Shown here one piece after another: positions 1 to 9,931 of a stretch of DNA of 64,000 nt (its first letter is position 1; each line of letters begins with the position of its first letter). The position numbers were made by a program, and so were the translations under genes. The stretch comes from Bacillus testis (lineage in GTDB: Bacteria; Bacillota; Bacilli; Bacillales; DSM-1321), in contig NZ_LN851186.1 of the NCBI RefSeq assembly GCF_001243895.1, positions 3,825,743 through 3,889,742 on the forward strand, given 5' to 3'. Below the pieces are notes generated by a model that saw only the letters and a list, made by a program, of their open reading frames with translations, made no database searches and was not told where the DNA came from.

Positions 1-1
1 A

Positions 2-871
2 CAAGCAGCGTTATCATACGAACTCAAAGAAAAATACCGATTAAAAGATGTGTTATGTAGGGTGAATCTACCTGAAGCCACTTATCATTATCATATAAAA
101 AAGATGAAGGAAGAGAATCCGGATCAAGAACTTGAAGTGTGTATTCAAGCCATTTTTGAAGAGAACAATGGCAATTACGGATACCGTCGAATCCACCTGG
201 AATTGAGAAACAGGGGGATCCTGGTAAATCATAAAAAGGTGCAGCGCCTCATGAAGAAACAAGGGCTTAAAGGAGATAAATTCAGAAGGAAATCGCGTCG
301 GTACAGCTCATACAAAGGGAACGTCGGGACAATAGCTAAGAACCGCATCCACCGACGTTTTTACACGAATGTGTGTCATCAAAAATTGACCACTGATATC
401 ACAGAGTTCAAGTGTAAAGAGGGTGTAAAACTGTATTTAAACCCTATTATGGATTTATTCAATGGTGAAATTCTTTCGTATGGAATAGGGCCGCGTCCAA
501 CCTTAGAGCTTGCCCTCCAGCCTCTTGAGAAAGCACTGGATATCGTGAAAGATTCTCCCTATAGAACAACCGTTCATTCCGATCAGGGATGGCACTATCA
601 ACATAAAAAATGGGTCAAAACCCTCCAGAAGAACAAGGTATTCCAAAGTATGTCCCGGAAAGGGAACTGTTTGGATAATTCACCGATGGAAAACTTTTTC
701 GGATTACTCAAACAAGAGATGTATTATGGAGAAGCTCTGTGTACGTATGAGGATCTTAAAGAGAAGATTGAAACCTATATTCATTATTATAATAACAAGC
801 GAATTAAACAAAAATTAGCTGGCATGAGCCCGGTTCAATACCGTCTTCACGCCAGCCAATTAGTTGCTTAA
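2..871 (+). CDS. IS3-family (IS150 group) transposase OrfB, 5'-partial
   Basis: This is the DDE integrase-type transposase that moves an IS3-family element. The reading frame is open to the left edge, so the gene starts outside the window; the first internal start-like codon is a GTG at 50, but homologous N-terminal sequence precedes it. Visible motifs are an HTH_21-like region (YGYRRIHLELR), the first catalytic Asp in TTDITEF, the second Asp in HSDQGWHYQ, and the catalytic Glu in the NSPMENFFGLLKQE block, in the spacing expected for an rve domain. The C-terminus (YNNKRIKQKLAGMSPVQYR) is typical of IS150 OrfB. It is convergent with spoIID and ends just before the right end of the element. The OrfA gene and left inverted repeat must lie outside the window. 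The frame looks intact. Confidence 0.93.
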   Translation, partial: QAALSYELKEKYRLKDVLCRVNLPEATYHYHIKKMKEENPDQELEVCIQAIFEENNGNYGYRRIHLELRNRGILVNHKKVQRLMKKQGLKGDKFRRKSRRYSSYKGNVGTIAKNRIHRRFYTNVCHQKLTTDITEFKCKEGVKLYLNPIMDLFNGEILSYGIGPRPTLELALQPLEKALDIVKDSPYRTTVHSDQGWHYQHKKWVKTLQKNKVFQSMSRKGNCLDNSPMENFFGLLKQEMYYGEALCTYEDLKEKIETYIHYYNNKRIKQKLAGMSPVQYRLHASQLVA

Positions 872-876
872 TATAA

Positions 877-897
877 AACTCTAACTTTTGGGGGTCA
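877..897 (+). repeat. Right terminal inverted repeat of the IS3/IS150-type element
   Basis: Immediately after the transposase stop codon there is a 21-bp sequence ending in GGGGGTCA. Its complement begins TGACCCCCAAAAGTTAG, the usual tip of IS150-group elements, which have 5'-TG...CA-3' ends. The matching left end is outside the window, so the target duplication cannot be confirmed. The junction lies 32 bp from the spoIID stop codon. Confidence 0.75.
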
Positions 898-929
898 CCT
901 CAATGAAGACAGTGCTTTTTCCTATTGCT

Positions 930-1964
930 TTATTTTCGGGCGACAATCTTATTCACTACCGGATCTGCCGAGGCAATCTGAACATTTTGGTAGTAATATT
1001 CAATAATCTCTTTGTATGTTTTTCCTTCTTTGGCCATGCCATTGGCTCCATATTGGCTCATTCCTACGCCGTGGCCATAACCCTTTGTCGTGATAATGAT
1101 ATTGTTCCCTTTCCTCTTCCAAGTGAAGTCCGTCGATTTCAGTTCCAGGCGTTCACGGATGGCTTTTCCGGTCAGTTCCTTCCCTCCGAAGCTCACGGAC
1201 GCCACTCGTTTCCCCGGTGTCCGCCCTGTTATTTGGCCGATATCCGTTTTATTTTTCAGATTGATGCCAAGTTTCTTCTGAAATTGGCCAAGGGTCATGA
1301 TTTTAGTGTCGGCAAACTTAGGCGAAGCCTTATCCCAGGGAGATGCCACACTTTTGAGATAGGGGGCCGCATTTTTCCAATAGGCTTCCGAATTTTCCGT
1401 ATAGCCATTGCTGGTGGAAAAGAAGAAGGCGGTAATCGGCTGTTGATTGTACGTAATAATTTCGCCTTTTGTCGCGATGACTGCTTTGGCGATTTTGTTA
1501 AGCTTCCAGCTATAATCATCTTTCCATATGGCTTTCATTTCTTTATCGCTCTTATAGACTTGGTCATTGACCGTGTCGGAAACATCCGCTCCTTGTAAAT
1601 CGCCGGAGCCGCCCCTGACCATGGAATCAATGATAAATGTGCGCGCTGTCAGTGCTTGCGCCTTTAACGCCTCCAGTTCAAACGTTGCCGGCATTTCTGC
1701 CGCCACAACACCCGCCACGTATTTCTCCAGCGGCAGCTTTTCCGTTTTCTGAGTGGCATGCCTCAATACAGCCACTTCGATTTTGGAATCATTCAATGCC
1801 TGCAGTGCATCATCCTGTTCTTTATTGGTGGATGGATGCTCTTCCAGCAAGGCGCCATTCTCTTGACCCTCTTTGTAAAACGGAAGCACCAAGACGGCAG
1901 GGATTAATACAGTAATGAGTGCCACAATCATCATTAGTACAGCGATAGGCTTGATAGATTTCAC
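930..1964 (-). CDS. spoIID: Stage II sporulation protein D, peptidoglycan lytic transglycosylase
   Basis: SpoIID is a mother-cell membrane-anchored lytic transglycosylase that, with SpoIIM and SpoIIP, removes septal peptidoglycan and drives engulfment during sporulation. The protein has an N-terminal membrane anchor (residues about 5-30), a linker, then the SpoIID domain with YVAGVVAAEMPATF and QALTARTF near residues 85-110 and the C-terminal GYGHGVGMSQYGANGMA motif. I chose the GTG at 1964 because GGGAGG lies 8 nt upstream; this gives 344 residues, about the length of the B. subtilis protein. It lies downstream of murAA but has its own sigma-E-like promoter. An IS3-type element has landed just beyond its stop codon, and no terminator is visible between them. 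Confidence 0.95.
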   Translation of the reverse strand: MKSIKPIAVLMMIVALITVLIPAVLVLPFYKEGQENGALLEEHPSTNKEQDDALQALNDSKIEVAVLRHATQKTEKLPLEKYVAGVVAAEMPATFELEALKAQALTARTFIIDSMVRGGSGDLQGADVSDTVNDQVYKSDKEMKAIWKDDYSWKLNKIAKAVIATKGEIITYNQQPITAFFFSTSNGYTENSEAYWKNAAPYLKSVASPWDKASPKFADTKIMTLGQFQKKLGINLKNKTDIGQITGRTPGKRVASVSFGGKELTGKAIRERLELKSTDFTWKRKGNNIIITTKGYGHGVGMSQYGANGMAKEGKTYKEIIEYYYQNVQIASADPVVNKIVARK

Positions 1965-2000
1965 TAGAACGGCCTCCCTCTCAATCTGTCTCACTGTAAC

Positions 2001-2029
2001 ATCCTATGGGATCCGTGCGGGAATTATGA
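2001..2029 (-). promoter_or_regulatory. Candidate sigma-E promoter of spoIID
   Basis: On the minus strand TCATAAT (2029-2023) is followed after 14 nt by CATAGGAT (2008-2001). This agrees with the sigma-E pattern of an ATA-rich -35 and a CATA-start -10 at 13-15 nt spacing. Transcription would begin about 30 nt before the spoIID start codon. B. subtilis spoIID is known to be sigma-E dependent; the site here is a pattern match only. Confidence 0.55.
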
Positions 2030-2092
2030 CCTTTTTCTCTCTCAATCCCCCATTTTACCGGCTATTCTAGCAATCTTAAAACCATCAAAAAA

Positions 2093-2118
2093 AGCCCTGC
2101 CGGATTAGCGGCAGGGCT
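2093..2118 (-). terminator. Intrinsic terminator of murAA
   Basis: A perfect 10-bp stem (AGCCCTGCCG/CGGCAGGGCT) with a 6-nt loop is followed on the minus strand by a run of seven T. It separates murAA from spoIID. A short T-rich stretch on the other side might make it partly bidirectional. Confidence 0.9.
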
Positions 2119-2140
2119 CGTTTTTGTGCAAAGGCGGAAA

Positions 2141-3439
2141 TCATGCTTTAATTTCGGCTACTTTGCTTTCTGTATTCAAATCTTCATTAATACGTTCAAT
2201 ATCTGCACCAAGGGCAGCCAATTTACCATGGAAATTCACATAACCACGATCCAAGTGCTTCAATTCCGTTACACGTGTAACGCCATCGGCTACAAGTCCT
2301 GTAAGGATAAGTGCTGCAGCTGCACGCAAATCGGTTGCTGCCACTTCCGCTCCTTGTAAATCGGACGGTCCGTTAATGATGGTTGAACGTCCTTCAATTT
2401 TGATATCGGCATTCATGCGGCGGAATTCTTCCACGTGCATAAAGCGGTTTTCAAAAACCGTTTCAGTGATCATGCCTGTTCCTTCAGCCTTCAACAGCAA
2501 TGCCATCATTTGTGATTGCATGTCTGTAGGGAAGCCTGGGTGAGGCATCGTTTTGATATCGACTGCTTTTAAGTGTTTTGTTCCTCTTACACGCAAGCCT
2601 TCGCTCTCTTCAGTAATCTCTACACCCATTTCCTGCATTTTTGCAATAAGGGATGACAGGTGCTCGGCGACAGCGCCTTTCACCAATACATCGCCTTCTG
2701 TAATGGCTGCAGCTACCATGAATGTACCGGCTTCAATACGGTCAGGGATAATAGTATGGGTAGTCCCTGTAAGCGATTCAACGCCTTCGACGCGAATCGT
2801 TGCAGTTCCCGCACCTCTGACTTTAGCGCCCATCTTATTAAGAAGGTTTGCTAAATCCACGATTTCAGGTTCTTTAGCAGCATTTTCAAGAATAGTTGTA
2901 CCATCGGCAAGCGTCGCAGCCATCATAATGTTTTCAGTTGCGCCTACACTCGGGAAGTCTAAATAGATTTTCGCGCCGTGCAGTTTTCCTTCAGCTTCAG
3001 CTTCAATAAATCCGTTGCCTACTTTTACTTTCGCACCCATTGCTTCGAATCCTTTAAGGTGCTGGTCAAGCGGACGGGATCCAATCGCACAGCCTCCCGG
3101 CAAAGCAACACGCGCTTTTCCGTTTCGAGCCAAAAGTGAGCCCATAACTAAAACAGATGCGCGCATCTTTCGTACATATTCAAATGGTGCTTCAACAAAT
3201 AGCTCTCTGGATGCATCTACAGTGATCATGTTATTGTCAAATGCTACATCAGCATTCAAGTTGCGTAATACTTCGTTAATCGTAAATACATCGGAGAGAG
3301 TAGGCACGTCTTTAATAACGCATTTACCATTGCTTGCTAATAATGTTGCAGCGATAACAGGCAGTACGGAGTTTTTAGCTCCTTCAATTTTGACCGTTCC
3401 AGTCAGTCTGTTTCCGCCGCGGACGATGATCTTTTCCAA
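2141..3439 (-). CDS. murAA: UDP-N-acetylglucosamine 1-carboxyvinyltransferase (MurA, first paralogue)
   Basis: MurA transfers enolpyruvate from PEP to UDP-GlcNAc, the first committed step of peptidoglycan precursor synthesis in the cytoplasm. The 432-residue protein has the two-domain EPSP-synthase-like fold. The motif AKNSVLP (residues 21-27) and the catalytic Cys117 in [13 protein letters not shown] are present, the latter being the fosfomycin target residue. It lies in the ywmB-murAA-spoIID order of B. subtilis, with ywmB 32 nt upstream. A second MurA gene (52469-53755) lies elsewhere in the window. This copy has the synteny of B. subtilis MurAA, the essential paralogue there. Confidence 0.97.
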   Translation of the reverse strand: MEKIIVRGGNRLTGTVKIEGAKNSVLPVIAATLLASNGKCVIKDVPTLSDVFTINEVLRNLNADVAFDNNMITVDASRELFVEAPFEYVRKMRASVLVMGSLLARNGKARVALPGGCAIGSRPLDQHLKGFEAMGAKVKVGNGFIEAEAEGKLHGAKIYLDFPSVGATENIMMAATLADGTTILENAAKEPEIVDLANLLNKMGAKVRGAGTATIRVEGVESLTGTTHTIIPDRIEAGTFMVAAAITEGDVLVKGAVAEHLSSLIAKMQEMGVEITEESEGLRVRGTKHLKAVDIKTMPHPGFPTDMQSQMMALLLKAEGTGMITETVFENRFMHVEEFRRMNADIKIEGRSTIINGPSDLQGAEVAATDLRAAAALILTGLVADGVTRVTELKHLDRGYVNFHGKLAALGADIERINEDLNTESKVAEIKA

Positions 3440-3471
3440 AAGTATTCCCCTCCGCGTCCATTTTCTCTATA

Positions 3472-4203
3472 TTAATATTCAAATGTTATGATGGGTGTGC
3501 CAATTACAAAGGAAGTACTTGAGCCCATTCCATCAGATCTCATGGCTAGTTGTAAATTATATTGTTTGTTCACATATGTCTGCTTGAATAAAGGCGATTT
3601 CGCCGTAATGGAAATAAACTTTTTTTCTTTTAAACTTTCTATTTCCACTGCCTTGAAATCTTTCATCCAGGCGTTTATTCTAGAAGTTAAAACCTCGTCA
3701 ATAGTATCATTGAAGCGCCCTTTGATACAAGTGAAAAATGTGGTATTTTGCCTGAATAAAAATTTTTTCCTGTTTTGAATCCGTTCTTTCATTTCTTGTT
3801 TCCATTGAGGCCTATATGTCGTTCCCTGGATTTCATATGTAATATATGACTCTTGCCTGTTCGTGCGTGCAAGAGCAAACGTCACGGTCTCCCGCACATC
3901 TGCATCCCGGTATACGCCCACCGCCGTTATCTTGTCAGGCTGGTGATCCATATTCCATTTGAAACTAGGAAGTTTAGCTTTTAGTTGGTTAAGTTGCTCT
4001 TTGAATTCATTTTCATCGGAGATAGAGAGTAGCAATTCTCTAGCTGTCAGCGACCATCCCTCTATTTTTATGTTTTTATTCTCTTTTAAAATGCTATAAA
4101 TCCGATCCAAATCAGCTTCATCGCTCGTAGCCTCAGTCGTTATATTCCCAACACAGAACCATATGAAACCAAATATAATGGCATACATCAAAAAACGTTT
4201 CAT
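3472..4203 (-). CDS. ywmB: YwmB-family protein (TATA-box-binding-like fold), secreted or membrane-anchored
   Basis: This 243-residue protein belongs by position and sequence to the YwmB family (DUF1779), whose function is not established. A hydrophobic N-terminal segment (residues 4-20, FLMYAIIFGFIWFCVG) is a signal peptide or anchor. The rest is soluble, with a conserved WSLTARELLLS segment and a C-terminal TSFVIGTPIITFEY strand. It lies directly upstream of murAA in the same direction, as in B. subtilis, and is probably co-transcribed with it. The context suggests an envelope role, but this is inference. Confidence 0.85.
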   Translation of the reverse strand: MKRFLMYAIIFGFIWFCVGNITTEATSDEADLDRIYSILKENKNIKIEGWSLTARELLLSISDENEFKEQLNQLKAKLPSFKWNMDHQPDKITAVGVYRDADVRETVTFALARTNRQESYITYEIQGTTYRPQWKQEMKERIQNRKKFLFRQNTTFFTCIKGRFNDTIDEVLTSRINAWMKDFKAVEIESLKEKKFISITAKSPLFKQTYVNKQYNLQLAMRSDGMGSSTSFVIGTPIITFEY

Positions 4204-4348
4204 TTTTTTGCCCCCCGAAAGATACTTGCTATTAAGTCTCTCCAGAAAAGGCCAACCATATACTTGTTATGTTCCTATTAATCTGTGAAGCTGGTATGTT
4301 AAAAAAAGCACAAATATACCAAAACGGACTGCCAGGGCGATTAAACAT

Positions 4349-4585
4349 TTACCGAAATAGATAAGGCAATTGTCTTGACCATGATAAGTAATTCAGGAAA
4401 AACGTACTCACCAGTGTCCCGATGGCAATCGTCAAGAGAATATACAGCACTCTTGCCTGCACGACCCGGTTTCCTCTGAGCAATTTGTCAAAGTGTAAAG
4501 CCTGGAGGGCCCACCAAGTGATAGCTATGAAAAATAGATGCGAAGCAATTCCAAGCATCGCTTGTTGTCCGAGATTTGCAAACAT
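4349..4585 (-). CDS. ywzB: DUF1146 small membrane protein YwzB
   Basis: This 78-residue protein has two hydrophobic segments (about residues 9-28 and 45-66) separated by a short basic loop, matching the DUF1146/YwzB family of unknown function. GGAGG lies 8 nt upstream of the ATG. In B. subtilis ywzB is next to atpC; here the trp and nuo operons separate the two, and the ywzB-ywmB-murAA order is kept on the other side. Confidence 0.85.
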   Translation of the reverse strand: MFANLGQQAMLGIASHLFFIAITWWALQALHFDKLLRGNRVVQARVLYILLTIAIGTLVSTFFLNYLSWSRQLPYLFR

Positions 4586-4828
4586 GCCGGCTTCCTCCTT
4601 TTATAACTCCACCTTCCATTTTAACATAGATTGGCTGAAAAAAGAGGATTTTCGGTGGGATACAAATATTACAATAAATTCCCAAATACCAACCTATATA
4701 TTATATAAATAAACAGCCGGCTAGTAAACAAAATACTTTTTCTTTTTAGAAAAAGGGAATTTTAGACTAGAACCCTGCCCCCAGGCATTCCCGGCTATAT
4801 CCAAATACATAGAAACCGCACGAAAAAA

Positions 4829-4851
4829 GAGCAGCTTTACAGTGGCTGCTC
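4829..4851 (-). terminator. Intrinsic terminator of the trp operon
   Basis: GAGCAGC and GCTGCTC form a 7-bp stem followed on the minus strand by six T, 80 nt beyond the trpA stop codon. The rest of the 345-bp interval between trpA and ywzB (4586-4930) is AT-rich and shows no convincing gene; a ywzB promoter presumably lies there but I could not single one out. Confidence 0.85.
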
Positions 4852-4930
4852 CCATAACATGTATCCTGTTCGAACTGGCTCTAGGACTCCCATTTCCAAC
4901 CTTCATGAAGGCAGGGGGACAATGTTTCGC

Positions 4931-5716
4931 TTATTCCCGCATGCCTATTCCATTCGCTCCATGAATGAAGTCCTCGATCTCTTTTATTTTTCCTTCCTGC
5001 AAATGATTAATGATCTGGCTCCCGACAATGACGCCCGCACAGGCTTCGCCCATTTGGCGGGCCTGCCCGGGAGAGGAGATGCCGAATCCCGCCAGGACTG
5101 GGATGGAGCTGAGGCCGGCTAGTCTTCTGATATACGCAAGCGAGCTGGCTTCGGTTTTTTCACGCACTCCTGTTACTCCTTTAACCGCCACAGCATAGAG
5201 AAAACCTTCCGCGCCGTCCGCAAGAGCCTGCAGCCGCTGCAGCGGGCTTGTAATGGATGCCAAACGGATCAGGTCAATCTTATAGGGCTGCAGGTATGGC
5301 TTGATTTCCACTTCCTCCTCGAGCGGCAGATCAGGGATGATGCAGCCGTCTATCTCGAGTGCGGCGCAGGATTGCGCAAAGGAGGCTGCGCCCATGGCAA
5401 GAATCGGATTGAAATAGGTCATAAAGATGAGCGGGATATGGATATGCTCACGGACATCCCGAAGTGCCTCAAAAATCCCCGGCAAGGTTGTGCCTTCTGC
5501 CAGCGCTCTCTTCCCTGCTTCCTGGATGACAGGGCCATCAGCGGCCGGGTCGGAAAAAGGAATCCCTATCTCAATCATGGTAGCGCCCGCTTCCTGCAGC
5601 AGCTTTAGAGTCGGCAGTAATCGATCAAGGCCCCCGTCTCCGGCCATTATATAAGGAACGAAGCATTTCTTTCCGCTCTCATTCACACGTCGAATCACTG
5701 TTTCAATACGGCTCAT
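4931..5716 (-). CDS. trpA: Tryptophan synthase alpha subunit
   Basis: TrpA cleaves indole-3-glycerol phosphate to indole and glyceraldehyde 3-phosphate in the alpha2-beta2 tryptophan synthase. The 261-residue TIM barrel carries the catalytic Glu in [17 protein letters not shown] (about residue 48) and Asp in [14 protein letters not shown]. The phosphate-binding loops are GFGISSP and GVIVGSQI. It is the last gene of trpEGDCFBA, overlapping trpB by 4 nt, and is followed by a terminator. Confidence 0.97.
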   Translation of the reverse strand: MSRIETVIRRVNESGKKCFVPYIMAGDGGLDRLLPTLKLLQEAGATMIEIGIPFSDPAADGPVIQEAGKRALAEGTTLPGIFEALRDVREHIHIPLIFMTYFNPILAMGAASFAQSCAALEIDGCIIPDLPLEEEVEIKPYLQPYKIDLIRLASITSPLQRLQALADGAEGFLYAVAVKGVTGVREKTEASSLAYIRRLAGLSSIPVLAGFGISSPGQARQMGEACAGVIVGSQIINHLQEGKIKEIEDFIHGANGIGMRE

Positions 5717-6915
5717 TTGGCTCTCCCTCCTAAATATCCTTTTACTGCTTCCACGTCTTTATCTCCTCTTCCGGATAGGCAGACCACGATATTATGGTCT
5801 TTCGGCATTTGGCTGGCCAGCTTGATGCTGTAGGCGACAGCATGCGCGCTTTCGAGAGCCGGGATGATGCCTTCTTTCCTGCATAACAGTTGAAGGGCCT
5901 CTAATGCTTCTTCATCGGACACCGCTGTATAATCCACCCTTCCGTTATCTTTCAGGAAGCTGTGTTCCGGACCGACGCCTGGATAATCAAGACCCGCAGA
6001 AATACTGTGCGCCTCGATTACCTGGCCGTCGCCATCCTGGAGAAGATACATTTTTGCTCCGTGCAGCACGCCTGTCTTGCCTTTGGTCAACGAAGCTGCA
6101 TGCCAAGGCGTATCAATTCCTTTGCCTGCTGCCTCCACGCCGACCAACCTGACCGCTTTTTCCTCTAAGAATGGATAAAACATTCCCATTGCATTGGAAC
6201 CGCCGCCGATACAAGCAACGACCGCATCTGGCATCCGTCCGTGCTTTTGTTGAAATTGGGCCTTTGTTTCGCGGCCGATGACACTTTGGAAATCGCGCAC
6301 AATCTGTGGAAACGGGTGCGGGCCGAGAACAGAACCAATCAGGTAATGGGTGTCTTCCACGTGTGCCGTCCAGTATCTCAGTGCTTCATTGGTTGCGTCT
6401 TTCAACGTGGCGCTTCCTAATGACACCGGAATCACTTCAGCTCCCAGCATTTCCAAGCGGAATACATTCAATTTCTGCCTTTTAATGTCTTCCTCGCCCA
6501 TGAACACCCGGCATTCAAGATCCAGCAAAGCAGCGGCTGTCGCCGTTGCCACCCCGTGCTGGCCGGCTCCTGTTTCTGCAATCACCTTCTTCTTGCCCAT
6601 CCTTTTTGCCAATAGGGCCTGCCCCATCGTGTTATTGATCTTATGGGCGCCGGTATGGTTCAAGTCTTCACGCTTCAAGTAAATCCGGGCGCCCCCGGCA
6701 TATTCTGTCAGCCGCTCCGCATAATAAAGCGGCGTTTCCCGGCCCACATATTCTTTTAGATAATAGTCCAGTTGTTTTTGAAAATCTGGGTCCTTCTTGG
6801 CTTCTTCGTATTCTTTTTCTAATTGGACAACGGCTTCCATCAGCGTTTCCGGAATGAACCGGCCTCCATAGATCCCGTAGCGCCCGTCCTTGGTTGGCAA
6901 TGAATAAGCTGCCAT
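5713..6915 (-). CDS. trpB: Tryptophan synthase beta subunit
   Basis: TrpB is the PLP enzyme that condenses indole with L-serine to give tryptophan. The 400-residue protein has the Schiff-base lysine in HTGAHKINN, the [14 protein letters not shown] segment typical of TrpB1 and the phosphate-binding GGGSNAMG loop. It overlaps trpA by 4 nt and follows trpF by 1 nt, which indicates translational coupling in one operon. Confidence 0.98.
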   Translation of the reverse strand: MAAYSLPTKDGRYGIYGGRFIPETLMEAVVQLEKEYEEAKKDPDFQKQLDYYLKEYVGRETPLYYAERLTEYAGGARIYLKREDLNHTGAHKINNTMGQALLAKRMGKKKVIAETGAGQHGVATATAAALLDLECRVFMGEEDIKRQKLNVFRLEMLGAEVIPVSLGSATLKDATNEALRYWTAHVEDTHYLIGSVLGPHPFPQIVRDFQSVIGRETKAQFQQKHGRMPDAVVACIGGGSNAMGMFYPFLEEKAVRLVGVEAAGKGIDTPWHAASLTKGKTGVLHGAKMYLLQDGDGQVIEAHSISAGLDYPGVGPEHSFLKDNGRVDYTAVSDEEALEALQLLCRKEGIIPALESAHAVAYSIKLASQMPKDHNIVVCLSGRGDKDVEAVKGYLGGRAK

Positions 6916-6916
6916 T

Positions 6917-7531
6917 TCACATCGCTCCCTTTGCTTTTTTGATAAATGCCTCCATCTTTTTCAGATCCTTTACGCCATTGCTTTCCACACCGCTCGACAC
7001 ATCCACCATATAAGGCTTTGCAAGAGCAATGGCTTGCTCCACGTTATCAGCTGTCAGTCCGCCTGCTAAAATCAGCTTTCGCCCTTCCATTCCAGCTTGC
7101 AAGCGGGTGAGCAGCCCCCAGTCGAACGTTTTGCCGTTGCCACCGTGGTAGATCTCTTTCGGACTGTCCGCCAACAAGTAAGGGCTGGTGTACCGGAAGG
7201 CGCGGAAGGCATCTTTCTCACTGCGGATCCCCACCGCTTTAATGGCCGGGACAGAGAGCGAACTACACAACACATCGCTCTCATCGCCGTGGAGCTGCAC
7301 CATCGTCAGCCCGCAATAATCAACAGCCGCTTCCATGTTTTCACGGCTTTCATTTACGAAAACCCCGACTTTTTCTCCCTTTTGCGGCAGCTGCCTAATG
7401 ATTGACCTGGCCCTTTCCAGCGAAACCTGCCGTGGGCTGGAGGCAAAGACAAATCCCAAAGCATCCGCTCCCATGCGGAGGGCTGCTGATGCATGTTCTG
7501 CATCCATCATTCCGCATATCTTCACTTTCAT
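6917..7531 (-). CDS. trpF: Phosphoribosylanthranilate isomerase
   Basis: TrpF catalyses the Amadori rearrangement of phosphoribosylanthranilate to CdRP. The 204-residue barrel starts with the diagnostic MKVKICGM (catalytic Cys in KICG) and has the GFVFA and QLHGDE motifs; the Asp of VDVSSGVE serves as general acid in the family. It is a separate gene, not fused to trpC. It overlaps trpC by 4 nt. Confidence 0.97.
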   Translation of the reverse strand: MKVKICGMMDAEHASAALRMGADALGFVFASSPRQVSLERARSIIRQLPQKGEKVGVFVNESRENMEAAVDYCGLTMVQLHGDESDVLCSSLSVPAIKAVGIRSEKDAFRAFRYTSPYLLADSPKEIYHGGNGKTFDWGLLTRLQAGMEGRKLILAGGLTADNVEQAIALAKPYMVDVSSGVESNGVKDLKKMEAFIKKAKGAM

Positions 7532-8307
7532 CTGCCTTCCCTCCTCACGGGCCGGGTCAATTCAGCCATGGCGGCCTCTATATTGTCCGCACACATCAGC
7601 GCCTCTCCGACCAGAATGCCGCCGGCTCCCGATAGTAGCGCTTTTTCTGCATCCAGGCGTGTGTGGATGCCGCTTTCTGAAATGAAAAGAGTGTTATCTT
7701 TTTTGCCTAAAGGGATCAATTCAGCTGTCGTGTCGAGCGTGACTTCGAAGGTGGAAAGGTTGCGGTTATTGATGCCAATCACCTCTGCGCCCAGCTCCAA
7801 AGCTGCCTCCAACTCCCGTTTGTCATGGACTTCGACCAGAACTTCCAATCCTAACGCAGTGGCTTCTTTGTATAAATACTGAAGTTGTCTTTCCTCCAAC
7901 GCCGCCACTATCAACAAAACAGCATCCGCGCCGGCCGATTGCGCTTTCCGCAGCTGAATGGGATCGATAATGAAGTCCTTGCATAAGATCGGAATGCCGA
8001 CCGCCTTCCTGACTGCTTCTAAATCTCCATAGCTTCCTTTAAAAAATGGTTCATCGGTCAGAACCGAGATGGCCGCAGCCCCTGACTTTTCATACAGGAT
8101 GGCTCTGGCAGCAGGATCGATGTCCTTTTTCAGCTCGCCTTTCGAAGGCGACTGGCGCTTGATTTCGGCAATCACACCAAGAGGGTGCTGCTTCTGGATC
8201 GCTTGTTTCAGCGATAGCGGCTCCCTCTTTAGGGGAAGGATACTCTCTGCTTTCAATTGTTTGATCTTTTCTTCTTTTTCCGCCAGTATCTGTTGAAGAA
8301 TATTCAT
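7528..8307 (-). CDS. trpC: Indole-3-glycerol phosphate synthase
   Basis: TrpC converts CdRP to indole-3-glycerol phosphate with loss of CO2. The 259-residue barrel contains the hallmark IAEIKRQSPSKG (catalytic Glu and Lys), CKDFIIDP, VLVEVHDKREL, GINNRNL and SESGI motifs. It lies between trpD and trpF with 1-nt and 4-nt overlaps. Confidence 0.98.
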   Translation of the reverse strand: MNILQQILAEKEEKIKQLKAESILPLKREPLSLKQAIQKQHPLGVIAEIKRQSPSKGELKKDIDPAARAILYEKSGAAAISVLTDEPFFKGSYGDLEAVRKAVGIPILCKDFIIDPIQLRKAQSAGADAVLLIVAALEERQLQYLYKEATALGLEVLVEVHDKRELEAALELGAEVIGINNRNLSTFEVTLDTTAELIPLGKKDNTLFISESGIHTRLDAEKALLSGAGGILVGEALMCADNIEAAMAELTRPVRREGR

Positions 8308-9329
8308 TATAGGACCATCCTCCTTCTTGAGCTTTTTTCGGCCAACTTCCGCAGGATGCTGTAGGCTTTACCGCTATCGATGCTTTCCTCCGCCCTTTTA
8401 ATTCCTTCCTTAACCGTAGCCGCCCTGCCACCGGCATAGATGCCCAATCCCGCGTTCAATAGGACGGTATCCCGATATACCCCTTTTTTGCCTTCAAGGA
8501 CAGATACAAGAATACGGGCATTCTCTGCTGCATCCCCTCCTCTGATGGCTTCATTCGGAACAGCCGCAAGCCCCACTTCTTCCGGGGAAAAGGTAAAATG
8601 ATGGACACATCCATTCTCGAGCACCGCCATCACGTTTTCACCGGCCAGGGAGGCTTCATCCATAAAACCCGCCCCGTTGACCACCACTGCACGCTTGCGG
8701 CCGAGCTTTTTAAGAACGTCGGCAAATAACCCCACATATTGCCGCCCATACAGGCCAAGAAGCTGAAAGTCCAAGGAGACTGGGTTGGTCAGTGGGCCGA
8801 TCAAGTTAAAGATCGTCGGGATTTTCAAGTCTTGCCTTACTTTCATGATGCGTTTCAAATTCGGATGGACATAGGGGGCAAATAAGAAGGCAAGGCCTAC
8901 CTCATCCAGCAATTCAGCCACAGCTGCCGGAGGCTGTTCCAGATCCACGCCGAGCATTTCCAATACATCGGCGCTTCCTGTTTTGCTGCTGACACTGCGA
9001 TTGCCGTGCTTTGCAACCTTAATGCCGGCACCCGCTATGACAAAAGAAGAAGTGGTACTGATATTGAAGCTATGCGTCCCGTCCCCGCCCGTCCCGCAAT
9101 TATCCATAACCCCCTTGATGCGCGAGGTAAAAGGGAGCGCTTGTTCACGCAAAGCTTCCACGAGCCCCGTTATTTCCCCTACACTTTCGCCTTTCGATTT
9201 CAGCGCGATCAACAAGCCGGCTATTTCGCTGTCTGACACATCCTCTTTAAAAAGCGCCGATCCAACCGCCTTCATTTCTTCATGCGACAATGATTGCTTG
9301 CTCGTCAACATCTGCAAATAATGTTTCAA
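8307..9329 (-). CDS. trpD: Anthranilate phosphoribosyltransferase
   Basis: TrpD joins anthranilate to PRPP. The 340-residue protein has the glycine-rich DNCGTGGDG PRPP loop, the NISTTSSF and KHGNRSVSSKTGSAD segments, and PTIFNLIGPLTNP. Translation most likely starts at the TTG at 9329, which has GGGGAG about 9 nt upstream inside the end of trpG. It overlaps trpG by 4 nt. Confidence 0.97.
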   Translation of the reverse strand: MKHYLQMLTSKQSLSHEEMKAVGSALFKEDVSDSEIAGLLIALKSKGESVGEITGLVEALREQALPFTSRIKGVMDNCGTGGDGTHSFNISTTSSFVIAGAGIKVAKHGNRSVSSKTGSADVLEMLGVDLEQPPAAVAELLDEVGLAFLFAPYVHPNLKRIMKVRQDLKIPTIFNLIGPLTNPVSLDFQLLGLYGRQYVGLFADVLKKLGRKRAVVVNGAGFMDEASLAGENVMAVLENGCVHHFTFSPEEVGLAAVPNEAIRGGDAAENARILVSVLEGKKGVYRDTVLLNAGLGIYAGGRAATVKEGIKRAEESIDSGKAYSILRKLAEKSSRRRMVL

Positions 9330-9931
9330 ATCCTGATCTCCCCTTTCCTTTCTCCGTGATACACGTTTACCTGGCGCAAAAAATTCTGGATGTATATCTC
9401 CCCATTCTCCGTTCCGATCGACTCCGGATGGAATTGCAGACCGTACGTCAAATGCTGCTTATGCTGCAATGCCATGATTTCCCCATCGGCCGCTTGTGCA
9501 GTGATGCAAAGACTTTCTGGCAGGCTTTCGCTAGCCATTGCCAGCGAGTGGTATCTCATGACTTCGATTGATTCAGGCGTGCCGGCAAAGATGCCCGTTC
9601 CCGAATGGCTGATGATTGAACGCTTTCCGTGCATAATCCGTTGGGCTCCGACGATTTCTCCCCCAAAAGCAGCAGCAATCGCTTGATGTCCCAGGCAAAT
9701 GCCCAATATCGGAATTATGCCGCTGAATTTCTTTACTGCCTGCATGCATATGCCGGCATCTTCAGGCCTCCCCGGACCCGGTGAGAGCACAATTGCACTT
9801 GGCTGGAGGTTCTCCAGTTGCTCCAAGGAAAGGGCATCGTTCCTGGCCACTTCCACATCACTCTCGTACTTGCCGATCTGTTGATAGAGGTTATAGGTGA
9901 AAGAATCATAGTTATCGAGGATTAAAATCAT
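9326..9931 (-). CDS. trpG: Anthranilate synthase glutamine amidotransferase subunit
   Basis: TrpG supplies ammonia from glutamine to TrpE. The 201-residue class I amidotransferase has the oxyanion-loop motif LSPGPGRPEDAG, the nucleophilic Cys in ILGICLGHQA and the His/Glu pair in QFHPES. In B. subtilis this subunit is shared with folate synthesis and encoded in the pab operon; here a dedicated-looking copy lies inside the trp operon. Whether a second pabA exists elsewhere cannot be seen. Confidence 0.96.
   Translation of the reverse strand: MILILDNYDSFTYNLYQQIGKYESDVEVARNDALSLEQLENLQPSAIVLSPGPGRPEDAGICMQAVKKFSGIIPILGICLGHQAIAAAFGGEIVGAQRIMHGKRSIISHSGTGIFAGTPESIEVMRYHSLAMASESLPESLCITAQAADGEIMALQHKQHLTYGLQFHPESIGTENGEIYIQNFLRQVNVYHGERKGEIRI

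Noticed and set aside
888-1598. 236-residue plus-strand open frame over spoIID
   Set aside because: It is the complement of the well-conserved spoIID gene and lacks homology-like motifs; it begins inside the IS end.
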